From assembly GCA_035625725.1 (NCBI GenBank), contig DASPPB010000049.1, forward strand, positions 1-15,037: a stretch of DNA of 15,037 nucleotides. Direction: 5' to 3'. The translations under genes and the position numbers were made by a program. The notes beneath the pieces are model-generated. The model did not search any database. It saw only the letters and a program-made list of their open reading frames with translations, and was not told the DNA's origin. This document shows positions 1 through 8,963 of this stretch, piece by piece. The stretch is from GJ-E10 sp035625725. Its GTDB lineage: Bacteria; Pseudomonadota; Gammaproteobacteria; Burkholderiales; Burkholderiaceae_F. Each line of letters begins with the position of its first letter. The first letter of the stretch is position 1.

Positions 1-669
1 CGCTGATTGGCACTACGCCACCGCTCTCGCCACGGAAATGCACGCACTGAAAAGCAAATCAGACCCGTCAGAAAGGTTTTCACGCACCATTAGCTGCTCC
101 ATCGGAACAACATCGGACCATGGCGTAATCGCGTCCTCGTCGACTCTCTCTGAAACCCCAGTCGGGGCCCTAATCGCCGTTGCACGAAATTCTTGTCTGC
201 AAGGCGCAAACGATGACGCGTCAAGCCCGGCAACGACGGTCGGACTCCTTGCATATGGGGTTAGTGACACTTGCGGCGTTGGCATTGTCAGGCTGAGCGG
301 ATAATCGCCCGTACCCGGTGAACTGGGGCGACCGTCCGACTGTCGCTGACGATACCTGCGCGGATATCAGCGGCTCATACCGTAGATGTATAGCGGACAG
401 CGCAACGTCTCCAAAGTCATGTCCGTCATTTTTCTGGGATCGCTTGGAACTGCGGCCGATGGCGTCGCCGGGCTTGTATTCCAGCGCCGTTGACACTCCC
501 TTCACCATCGAGCGGACGGAGGACCGCTCTCAGAAGCCAGCAGCTTCGCACTGGGCCGCTCCCGTGCGTCCGCGGAGTCCCTGTAGTGGCTGATTAGCAA
601 ACGGATGCACGTCGCGGGGCGAAGTCGTTACCTTGCGTTGCCCTCTCGCGGATCGCACCAGTGACTGAA
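1..669. other. Stretch without a recognisable gene (probable island DNA)
   Basis: Several open frames of 88 to 95 codons overlap here on both strands (for example 38-304 plus, 318-593 plus, 13-285 minus, 221-508 minus). None has a recognisable domain, a convincing ribosome site or a clear advantage over the frames it overlaps. No tRNA, long repeat, direct repeat array or terminator was seen. By position it lies behind the integrase gene and so would belong to the integrated element or to decayed sequence inside it. The window edge cuts it, so a gene entering from the left cannot be excluded. Confidence 0.5.
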
Positions 670-1899
670 TTATGGACGCGACGCGACGTTGCCCTGTTTG
701 ATCTCAATGCCGCCGCAGAACGTGGCCCACTCCTCCATCATCCGGCGACGCTTCGCCAGCAAGTCTCCCCGGTGATAGGCGCTCTGCGCCTTGTTGGCGA
801 TCGCACGTGCCAGGGCCATCTCGGCGATCTCGCAGGGATAAGAGGTTCTCTCAGCAGCCCAATCCCGGAACGTCGAGCGCAACCCGTGCGGCACGGCGTC
901 CACCTTCATGCGGCGCATGACCGCGGTGAGCGACATAGCCGACAGAGATTTGCCATGCATTGCCGCAAACACCCAGTCACCCTGCTTCGCGTTGGCGGGC
1001 CTGATCGTTTCGAGCAACTCGATGGCTGGCTTGGACAGCGGCACTCGATGTTCCCTGCCCGCCTTCGTTCGTCCCCCGGGCACCGTCCATATCGCATCGG
1101 ACAGGTCGATCTCCGCCCATCTGGCCCCACGCGCCTCCCCAGAGCGTACGGCGGTCAGGACGACGAATTCCAGTGCCCGGGCCGATATGCCTTCTCGTTG
1201 CCGGAGCTCGTGCATGAACCGGCCCATCTGGCTCAGAGGTATGGCCTTGTAGTGCCGCGCCTTGGCGATCTTCCCCGGCTTGGGCAAGAGATGCTCGAAG
1301 TTGCCCTTCCACCGGGCGGGGTTCTCGCCACTGCGGTAGCCCCGCACGGCGGCCCAGTCGAGGACCGTCTCGATGCGCTGGCGCACGCGCGCCGCGGTCT
1401 CGGTGAGCTCCATCCAGATGGGCTCGAGCACCTGCAGGACGTGCTCCGTACGAATGTCCGAGACCCGCATGCTGGCAAGGAGCTTTGCGTGCGCATCGAG
1501 CGTGGACTTCCACTGGGCCCGGTGCTTGGCGCTGCGCCATTCATCGCCTTTGACATCCAAAAACCTGCGTGCGGCCTCGGCAAAACTGATCGTGGATGCC
1601 TGCTTGGCAACTAGCGACGCGCGAATCTCCCTTCGGGCAAGAACAGGATCCTGTCCCTCGCGGATCTGATCCTTGAGCTCCCTAGCCTTGTCCCGGGCCT
1701 TGGTCAACGAAACGGTCGGGTACGCGCCCAGGCCGATATCGCGCCGCTTCGAACCGACAACCGTTCGCAAAATCCACGACTTGGCCTTGCGCGAGCTGAT
1801 CTGCAGATGCAGGCCGGGCACTCCGCCTACGGCGTGCAGCTTGGGCTCCTTCAGGCGCTTTACCGCAAGCGCTGGCATTTCTTTCACGAGCCTGGGCAT
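670..1899 (-). CDS. P4-type tyrosine recombinase (genomic island integrase)
   Basis: A site-specific recombinase that would integrate and excise a genomic island at a tRNA gene. From the ATG at 1899 it is 409 residues, the usual length. A GTG nine bases upstream (1908) is possible, but the purine run AGGG sits at the right distance only for the ATG. The N-terminal arm-binding DUF4102-type domain (about residues 5-85) is followed by a core-binding region (about 100-200) and the catalytic domain. Visible catalytic residues are Arg252 (in AVRSGE), Lys279 (in RTKAGREHR), His338 and Arg341 (HGLRSTFRDW) and the nucleophile Tyr375 (AYHRGD). The position ten residues before the Tyr, normally His in LAH, is Arg365 (LARAIANK), so activity is uncertain. 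The gene starts about 210 bp beyond the 3' end of tRNA-Asp, typical of island integrases. No terminator follows it. The family call is firm; the tRNA target is inferred. Confidence 0.93.
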   Translation of the reverse strand: MPRLVKEMPALAVKRLKEPKLHAVGGVPGLHLQISSRKAKSWILRTVVGSKRRDIGLGAYPTVSLTKARDKARELKDQIREGQDPVLARREIRASLVAKQASTISFAEAARRFLDVKGDEWRSAKHRAQWKSTLDAHAKLLASMRVSDIRTEHVLQVLEPIWMELTETAARVRQRIETVLDWAAVRGYRSGENPARWKGNFEHLLPKPGKIAKARHYKAIPLSQMGRFMHELRQREGISARALEFVVLTAVRSGEARGARWAEIDLSDAIWTVPGGRTKAGREHRVPLSKPAIELLETIRPANAKQGDWVFAAMHGKSLSAMSLTAVMRRMKVDAVPHGLRSTFRDWAAERTSYPCEIAEMALARAIANKAQSAYHRGDLLAKRRRMMEEWATFCGGIEIKQGNVASRP

Positions 1900-1980
1900 G
1901 GGCGTCACCCTATACGGCTTGCTTTGAATCCGGCGCCTGTGCCTTCGAACATTACCCGGTTCGAGTCGTCTCGACCCAAC

Positions 1981-1997
1981 ATTGTGCCCGACACAAT
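1981..1997. repeat. Inverted repeat upstream of the integrase gene
   Basis: ATTGTG and CACAAT form perfect 6-base arms around a 5-base spacer, about 82 bases upstream of the integrase ATG. Such a site could be an operator or an integrase arm site; its role is only a guess. Confidence 0.35.
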
Positions 1998-2017
1998 CTT
2001 GGCAATTGCGTGCACCG

Positions 2018-2033
2018 TCGTGTTAACGCACGA
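2018..2033. repeat. Second inverted repeat upstream of the integrase gene
   Basis: TCGTG and CACGA arms flank TTAACG, which includes the end of a GTTAAC palindrome. It lies between the integrase promoter region and the tRNA-Asp terminator. It may be part of the integrase control region or attachment region, but short arms like these also arise by chance. Confidence 0.25.
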
Positions 2034-2061
2034 GACGCGGCGAAAAATTGATCTTTAAAGG

Positions 2062-2086
2062 AAAAAACCGCCTTCGGGTCTTTTTT
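2062..2086 (-). terminator. Bidirectional rho-independent terminator after tRNA-Asp
   Basis: On the minus strand six A residues and G lead into a small GC stem (ACC C ... GGT with a GAAG-type loop and one bulged C), then six T residues; the same element reads as hairpin plus six T on the plus strand. It begins 21 bases beyond the tRNA-Asp CCA end and would end the hupB/tRNA-Val/tRNA-Asp transcripts. It also insulates the integrase gene. Confidence 0.75.
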
Positions 2087-2107
2087 GAGGGGCGTGAGAG
2101 GGGATAG

Positions 2108-2184
2108 TGGCGGAGTGGACGGGACTCGAACCCGCGACCCCCGGCGTGACAGGCCGGTATTCTAACCAACTGAACTACCACTCC
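2108..2184 (-). tRNA. tRNA-Asp (anticodon GUC)
   Basis: The full 77-base cloverleaf is present with an encoded CCA end. The acceptor stem GGAGTGG/CCACTCC pairs perfectly, the discriminator is G, the anticodon loop reads CTGTCAC with GTC as anticodon, and the T loop is TTCGAGT. It is the last gene before the integrase and its 3' end is a plausible island integration site. Confidence 0.97.
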
Positions 2185-2264
2185 AGTACTGCGCCGCCGG
2201 CGGACACCCCGCAGCGATAATAACCCCGGACGCGTTTCGCGACGGCGCCGCCGAACAGCCGCGG

Positions 2265-2340
2265 TGGTGGGTGCTGAGAGGTTCGAACTCCCGACCTACG
2301 CCTTGTAAGGGCGCCGCTCTACCAACTGAGCTAAGCACCC
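2265..2340 (-). tRNA. tRNA-Val (anticodon UAC)
   Basis: This is a 76-base cloverleaf with CCA encoded. The acceptor stem GGGTGCT/AGCACCC is perfect, the D stem is GCTC/GAGC, the anticodon loop is CTTACAA with TAC as anticodon, and the T loop is TTCGAAC. It lies 53 bases after hupB and 80 bases before tRNA-Asp in the same orientation, so the two tRNAs are probably cut from one transcript. Confidence 0.97.
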
Positions 2341-2393
2341 CGCGCTCAATAGGTCGTGCGCGGCGACGCGCTAATGCGTCGACGCTAAACAAA

Positions 2394-2666
2394 TTAGTTT
2401 ACCGCATCCTTCAGCGCCTTACCAGCGCGAAACTTCGGCACTCGGGCCGCCTTGATCTTGATCGGTTGATTCGTCCGCGGGTTGCGACCGGTCCGAGCGG
2501 CGCGTTTGCCGACAACGAATGTCCCGAACCCAACGAGCGTCACGGAATTGCCTTTTTTTAGTGAAATGCGGATCCCCCCCAAGATCGCCTCAAGCGCGCG
2601 GCCAGCTGCGGCCTTCGAAATATCCGCTTGACGGGCAATGTGTTCGATCAATTCGGTCTTGTTCAA
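2394..2666 (-). CDS. hupB: DNA-binding protein HU (beta type)
   Basis: A small nucleoid protein that binds and bends DNA as a dimer. From the TTG at 2666 it is 90 residues, the standard HU length, and begins MNKTELIEHIA, the usual HU N terminus. The frame runs open upstream, but the TTG has a strong ribosome site (GAGGGGG, five bases before it) and no ATG gives the right N terminus. The family signature is clear: GFGTFVVGKRAARTGRNPRT (residues 46-65), with the DNA-intercalating Pro63 at the tip of the beta arm, and a C-terminal KVP-like VPKFRAGKALKDAVN. Asn66 replaces the common Gly after GRNPxT. It sits directly after lon, as in other betaproteobacteria, and has its own promoter (2801-2829). 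No U-tract terminator follows, only a weak 6-bp hairpin (2364-2381), so read-through into tRNA-Val and tRNA-Asp is plausible. Confidence 0.96.
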   Translation of the reverse strand: MNKTELIEHIARQADISKAAAGRALEAILGGIRISLKKGNSVTLVGFGTFVVGKRAARTGRNPRTNQPIKIKAARVPKFRAGKALKDAVN

Positions 2667-2718
2667 GGTAACCCCCTCTTTTTTTGCGTTCAACGCATTA
2701 TTTTTTCGTTGCCGTGCC

Positions 2719-2735
2719 CGCCTGCGGAGCAGGCG
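2719..2735 (-). promoter_or_regulatory. Stem-loop in the hupB leader
   Basis: A perfect 7-bp stem (CGCCTGC/GCAGGCG) with a 3-base loop lies about 50 bases upstream of the hupB start. It is followed by A-rich rather than T-rich sequence on the transcribed strand, so it is not an intrinsic terminator. It may stabilise the leader or affect translation; the function is not known. Confidence 0.4.
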
Positions 2736-2800
2736 ACTCGCGGAATTGGTCTTTGCGCACGCGCTCGAGGAAGCGTACAGCCAGAGCGCTGACACGCCTT

Positions 2801-2829
2801 ATTCAACCCCCAGCCCCATAGGGTGTCAA
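2801..2829 (-). promoter_or_regulatory. Probable sigma-70 promoter of hupB
   Basis: On the minus strand a perfect -35 box TTGACA (2829-2824) is followed by a 17-base spacer and TTGAAT (2806-2801, four of six matches to TATAAT). It lies between lon and hupB and would give a leader of about 130 bases. This implies hupB can be expressed apart from lon. Confidence 0.6.
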
Positions 2830-2887
2830 GGCCAAACGTCAACAAACGATACCATCGGCAGCGTTCAGGGCCGCGCACCACACTTTG

Positions 2888-5302
<2,415 letters not shown>

Positions 5303-5346
5303 TTCTTGGGCCACGGTGCTTCTTTCTCGCGGGTGCAATGCGAAGG

Positions 5347-5374
5347 ACATGGGGCCGGATCGGCGCAAAACAAG
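5347..5374 (-). promoter_or_regulatory. Heat-shock (sigma-32) promoter of lon
   Basis: On the minus strand CTTGTTT (5374-5368) is followed by 13 bases and then CCCCATGT (5354-5347). The -10 box fits the known sigma-32 consensus CCCCATnT exactly, the CTTG core of the -35 box is intact, and the spacing is the same as in the E. coli dnaK P1 promoter. Transcription would start near 5340, leaving a leader of about 35 bases before the lon ATG at 5302. Confidence 0.72.
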
Positions 5375-5434
5375 CCCACCCTCGCCCACGGGGACTCTAG
5401 CATGCCCGCCACCTTGGCGTGCACCGGGTAATTG

Positions 5435-5455
5435 GGCCGCCTGCGCGGCCTTTTT
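5435..5455 (+). terminator. Intrinsic terminator facing against the clpX-lon genes
   Basis: GGCCGC, a CTGC loop, GCGGCC and then TTTTT form a compact rho-independent terminator on the plus strand. Both neighbours, clpX and lon, are on the minus strand, where the hairpin is preceded by A5 and followed by CAATTA, a poor terminator. It would stop antisense transcription coming from the lon side. Confidence 0.5.
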
Positions 5456-5485
5456 GCCCGTCTGGCGGCGTCCAGCGAACGGGCA
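5455..5485 (-). other. Hairpin just after the clpX stop codon
   Basis: TGCCCGT and ACGGGCA form a 7-bp outer stem, and CTGG/CCAG an inner stem with a 6-base loop and a 3-base bulge. On the minus strand it starts six bases beyond the clpX stop and is followed by AAAAA, so it is not a standard intrinsic terminator. It could protect the clpX mRNA 3' end or weaken read-through into lon. Confidence 0.45.
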
Positions 5486-5491
5486 GGGGTG

Positions 5492-6757
5492 TTAGCGAGG
5501 AGCGCCAGCCACCTTCGGCTGGTCGGCGTACAAAACGATCGGCCGGCCCTCTTCGACCGCGTTTTCGTCGACGACGACCTTGGCCACGTTTTTCATGCTT
5601 GGCAGCTCGTACATGATGTCGAGCAGTACGGCCTCGACGATCGAGCGCAGCCCCCGCGCACCGGTGCGCCGCTTCAGTGCTCTCAGAGCGATTGCCTGCA
5701 AGGCGTCGGGGCGCACCTCCAGTTCCACTCCTTCCATGAAAAACAGGCGGCGAAACTGCTTGATCAGGGCGTTCTTCGGTTCCACCAGAATTTGCACCAG
5801 CGCGTCCTGGCTGAGCTCTTCGAGTGTTGCGGCCACTGGAAGGCGGCCGACGAGCTCCGGTATCAGGCCAAATTTGATCAGATCCTCGGGCTGCGCATCA
5901 CGCAGCAGGTCGCCCACCGAGCGGTTGCTCGGACTCGAAATCTCCGCCCCGAAGCCAATACCGCTTTTCTCGGAGCGGTTGCGAATGATCTTTTCCAGGC
6001 CGTCGAAGGCGCCTCCGCAGATGAACAGGATGTTCGTGGTATCGATCTGCACGAAATCCTGGTTCGGGTGCTTGCGCCCGCCCTGCGGCGGCACGCTGGC
6101 GATCGTGCCTTCGATGAGTTTGAGCAGAGCCTGCTGCACCCCCTCCCCCGAAACATCGCGCGTGATCGACGGGTTGTCTGACTTGCGCGAAATCTTGTCG
6201 ATCTCATCAATGTAGACGATGCCCCGCTGCGCCTTTTCGACCTCGTAATTGCAGTTTTGCAACAGTTTCTGGATGATGTTCTCGACGTCTTCCCCGACGT
6301 AACCCGCCTCGGTCAGCGTGGTCGCATCGGCGATCACGAACGGGACGTTGAGCAGGCGCGCCAGGGTCTGGGCCAAGAGTGTCTTGCCTGAACCCGTGGG
6401 CCCGATGAGCAGGATGTTGCTCTTGGCGAGCTCGACCTCGTCTTTCGACGATAGGTGCTTCAAACGCTTGTAGTGGTTATAGACCGCAACGGAGAGTATG
6501 CGCTTGGCCTTCTCCTGGCCAATGACGTACTGGTCCAAAATCGCACAGATCTCGCGGGGACTGGGAAGGTCGGAGCGGGCAATGTTGCCGGCGCTGTCCG
6601 GAGCATTCTCATCGCGGATGATGTCATTGCATAGGTCAATGCACTCGTCGCAGATGAAAACCGACGGGCCCGCGATGAGCTTCTTGACCTCGTGCTGGCT
6701 CTTGCCGCAAAAGGAGCAGTACAGGAGCTTTTCGCTCGATGCCTTCTTGTCCGACAT
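5492..6757 (-). CDS. clpX: ClpX, ATPase subunit of ClpXP protease
   Basis: A hexameric AAA+ unfoldase that recognises tagged or damaged proteins and feeds them into ClpP. The protein is 421 residues, normal for the family. The N-terminal zinc domain has Cys14-x2-Cys17 and Cys36-x2-Cys39. The AAA+ module has Walker A GPTGSGKT (119-126), pore loop GYVGED (152-157), Walker B VYIDEIDK (181-188), the RKH pore loop (228-230), the box VII motif ELVGR (301-305) and the sensor-2 motif GARGLRS (366-372). The ClpP-docking loop follows the usual form, SGIGFG (265-270). ATG 6757 is preceded by GAGG at a workable distance. It lies 37 bp after clpP in the same orientation, so the two are probably cotranscribed. 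Confidence 0.98.
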   Translation of the reverse strand: MSDKKASSEKLLYCSFCGKSQHEVKKLIAGPSVFICDECIDLCNDIIRDENAPDSAGNIARSDLPSPREICAILDQYVIGQEKAKRILSVAVYNHYKRLKHLSSKDEVELAKSNILLIGPTGSGKTLLAQTLARLLNVPFVIADATTLTEAGYVGEDVENIIQKLLQNCNYEVEKAQRGIVYIDEIDKISRKSDNPSITRDVSGEGVQQALLKLIEGTIASVPPQGGRKHPNQDFVQIDTTNILFICGGAFDGLEKIIRNRSEKSGIGFGAEISSPSNRSVGDLLRDAQPEDLIKFGLIPELVGRLPVAATLEELSQDALVQILVEPKNALIKQFRRLFFMEGVELEVRPDALQAIALRALKRRTGARGLRSIVEAVLLDIMYELPSMKNVAKVVVDENAVEEGRPIVLYADQPKVAGAPR

Positions 6758-6794
6758 TGCGCTTTCGCCTCGAATCCGTTGCGCGGCGCCGCAA

Positions 6795-7430
6795 TCAGGC
6801 GGTATCGCTGCGCTTGACGAAAATCTTGTCGACCAGGCCGTAGCTTACTGCATCCTCGCCCGACATGAAGTTGTCGCGGTCAGTGTCCTTGGCGATGCGC
6901 TCGACCGACTGCCCAGTGCGCTCCGCCAAGATAGCATTGATGCGCTCGCGCAGGTACAAAATTTCGCGCGCCTGGATCTCGATATCGGCCGCCTGCCCCT
7001 GCGAACCGCCGGAAGGCTGGTGGATCATGATGCGCGAATTGGGCAAGGCGTAGCGCTTGCCCTTGGCCCCCGCCGCGAGCAGGAACGCACCCATGCTGGC
7101 CGCCATTCCGACGCAAATGGTCGATACGTCGGGCTTGATGAACTGCATCGTGTCATAAATGGCCATGCCCGAGTAGACCGAGCCGCCGGGAGAATTGATG
7201 TACAAGGAGATGTCCTTGTCCGGGTTTTCCGACTCCAGGAAGAGCAACTGCGCGACGACCAGATTGGCCGTCAAGTCATTGATCGCCCCGACCACGAATA
7301 CCACGCGGTCGCGCAGCAGGCGCGAGTAGATATCGTAGGCGCGCTCTCCTCGCCCGCTTTGCTCGATGACGATCGGAACCAAGCCCAGCCCCACCGGATC
7401 GGGCAAGGCCGCCTCGAACTTCTTGCTCAT
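6795..7430 (-). CDS. clpP: ClpP, proteolytic subunit of ClpXP/ClpAP
   Basis: A serine peptidase that forms a double-ring chamber and degrades chains delivered by ClpX. It is 211 residues long, standard for ClpP. The catalytic triad is visible: Ser112 in GMAASMGAF, His137 in IMIHQPSGG and Asp186 in DTDRDNFMS. The substrate-binding GGS motif is in INSPGGSVYSG (residues 79-88). The N terminus (about residues 1-14) is probably removed by self-processing, as known for the family. The start at 7430 lies seven bases after the tig stop codon. The TGAGGCG between them provides a short ribosome site overlapping the tig stop, which points to translational coupling with tig. Confidence 0.98.
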   Translation of the reverse strand: MSKKFEAALPDPVGLGLVPIVIEQSGRGERAYDIYSRLLRDRVVFVVGAINDLTANLVVAQLLFLESENPDKDISLYINSPGGSVYSGMAIYDTMQFIKPDVSTICVGMAASMGAFLLAAGAKGKRYALPNSRIMIHQPSGGSQGQAADIEIQAREILYLRERINAILAERTGQSVERIAKDTDRDNFMSGEDAVSYGLVDKIFVKRSDTA

Positions 7431-7437
7431 CGCCTCA

Positions 7438-8736
7438 TTACCCCTTTGCGCTATCCATCAGATCGTCGAACGCCACCGAAACATCGGTCAACTGTGCGCG
7501 CCCAAGCACCCAGTCAATAACGTTGTCCTCGAGTACCGCGGCCTCCACTTCGCTCAAGCGCTCCCGCTCCGCAAGGTACCACTGCACCACTTCGTGCGGT
7601 TTCTCATAGCCGCGCGCGATCGCCTCAATTGCCTTGCGCACCTGGTCGGGACGCGCCTGCAGACCCTGGCTGCGGACGATCTCGCCCACGATCAGGGACA
7701 GGCGCACGCGCCGCTCCGCGGCGGGCGCAAACACCTCGCGTTCCGGGACATTCTGGCCGCGTCGCGCGGTGATCTCGGCTTGGGCCAAATGCCAGAGCCG
7801 GTCTTGCTCCGCGGCCACGAGAGTGCGCGGCACGTCAAACCGGGCCGCAGCCAGGAGCGCCTCCATCACGCTATCGCGCGTACGGGCCCGAAGGCGCGCG
7901 TTTACCTCGCGCTCGACGTTGCTTTGCACCTCTGCGCGCAATTCCTCCAGGCTGCCGCTGCTCACACCCACCGCCCGAGCGAAACTCTCATCGAGCGCAG
8001 GCAACACGCGTTCCTCGACGGTGTTCACAGTTACGTCAAATTGCGCCGTCTTGCCCGCGACCGCCGTACCGTGGTAGTCGTCCGGAAAACGCAAAGGGAA
8101 ATGTCGGGTGGAGCCGGCCGCTGCACCGCGGACGGCTTCCTCAAAAGCGGGCAGCATGCGGCCGCGCCCCAGCTCGAAGGTGTAGCCCTTGGCCGAGCCA
8201 CCCTCGAATTCAATTCCCTCAATCGAACCATGGAAATCGACATTGACCCGATCGCCGTCCTGCGCACCGCGCTTCACGGCAGTGAAGGTGCCGCGCTGAC
8301 GGCGCATCACCTCAATCGTCTTGTCGACCTCCGCCGCCCCGACGGGACAGACGGCGCGCCGCACCGACAGTTGCGCCGCATCCACCGGGCCGATCTCCGG
8401 ATACACCTCGAAGGTCGCGCGGAAATTCTGGTTCGCCGCGTCGCCGTCGGCTTTGGATTCAATCTGCGGGCGACCGGCAAGTCGCAGCTTGTTTTGCTCG
8501 AGCGCGCGCGCAAGCAACGAGCCGACTTTGTCGTTTAGGACCTCGGCCCGGATCTGCGCGCCATGGGTTTGCGCGATCATCTTCACCGGAACCTTGCCAC
8601 GGCGAAAACCCGGCATATTGGATTCGCGTGCCAAGCGCGTGAGTCGCTGTTCGACTTCGGCGGCAATCTCGGCGTTCGGAACGCTCAGGTCAAGACGGCG
8701 CTCCAAGCTGCCAATGTTCTCAATGTCTTGCTGCAT
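7438..8736 (-). CDS. tig: Trigger factor, ribosome-bound chaperone and prolyl isomerase
   Basis: The chaperone that binds nascent chains at the ribosome exit tunnel. From ATG 8736 it is 432 residues, the normal length, beginning MQQDIENIGSLERRLDL, as homologues do. TTG 8745 would add three residues. The ribosome-binding loop GFRRGKVP is at 43-50. A central FKBP-type isomerase domain spans about 157-242 (DRVNVDFHGSIEG to the phenylalanine-rich strand), and a helical chaperone domain makes up the rest. Neither start has a good Shine-Dalgarno sequence. It is the first protein gene of the tig-clpP-clpX cluster and starts 61 bases after tRNA-Leu in the same direction. No clear promoter was seen in that gap, so part of its transcription may come from upstream of the tRNA. 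Confidence 0.97.
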   Translation of the reverse strand: MQQDIENIGSLERRLDLSVPNAEIAAEVEQRLTRLARESNMPGFRRGKVPVKMIAQTHGAQIRAEVLNDKVGSLLARALEQNKLRLAGRPQIESKADGDAANQNFRATFEVYPEIGPVDAAQLSVRRAVCPVGAAEVDKTIEVMRRQRGTFTAVKRGAQDGDRVNVDFHGSIEGIEFEGGSAKGYTFELGRGRMLPAFEEAVRGAAAGSTRHFPLRFPDDYHGTAVAGKTAQFDVTVNTVEERVLPALDESFARAVGVSSGSLEELRAEVQSNVEREVNARLRARTRDSVMEALLAAARFDVPRTLVAAEQDRLWHLAQAEITARRGQNVPEREVFAPAAERRVRLSLIVGEIVRSQGLQARPDQVRKAIEAIARGYEKPHEVVQWYLAERERLSEVEAAVLEDNVIDWVLGRAQLTDVSVAFDDLMDSAKG

Positions 8737-8797
8737 ATTGGTCAAAGTAATGCCGCATGTACGAACTTGTTGAAAAATTGCCCGTGCGCTGCGTTCC

Positions 8798-8884
8798 TGG
8801 TGCGAAGGGGGGGACTCGAACCCCCACGCCGGTGAAGGCGTCAGGACCTAAACCTGGTGCGTCTACCAATTTCGCCACCTTCGC
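8798..8884 (-). tRNA. tRNA-Leu (anticodon UAG)
   Basis: An 87-base class II tRNA with a long variable arm and CCA encoded. The acceptor stem GCGAAGG/CCTTCGC is perfect, the discriminator is A, the anticodon loop TTTAGGT contains TAG, and the T loop is TTCGAGT. It precedes tig in the same orientation, an arrangement known in betaproteobacteria. A TAGAAT -10-like box lies at 8961-8956, about 70 bases upstream, but no matching -35 box was found. Confidence 0.97.
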
Positions 8885-8934
8885 AACGCGCGGCAGTTCG
8901 TCCCCGAGGCCGCAACGCTCCCGGCCAGGCGCAA

Positions 8935-8963
8935 ATGGCAGCGGCGCTGGCGCGAATTCTAAT
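8935..8963 (+). promoter_or_regulatory. Possible sigma-70 promoter of the hpnCDE operon
   Basis: ATGGCA (8935-8940) and TCTAAT (8958-8963) with a 17-base spacer match the consensus at four and five of six positions. Transcription would start about 55 bases before the hpnC ATG. The -10 box overlaps a minus-strand TAGAAT that may serve tRNA-Leu. Confidence 0.4.

Noticed and set aside
661..1614. 317-codon open frame on the plus strand opposite the integrase
   Set aside because: It mirrors the integrase codons and shows no family features; the minus-strand recombinase motifs are clear.
2667..2795. 43-residue N-terminal extension of HU
   Set aside because: HU proteins are about 90 residues and begin with the helix NKTELI; the extension covers the structured leader.
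5303..5389. 29-residue N-terminal extension of Lon
   Set aside because: It has no similarity to Lon N termini as I know them and contains the heat-shock promoter; the start at 5302 gives the normal length.
7366..8538. 390-codon open frame on the plus strand opposite clpP and tig
   Set aside because: Antisense shadow spanning two well-supported genes, with no recognisable domain or ribosome site.
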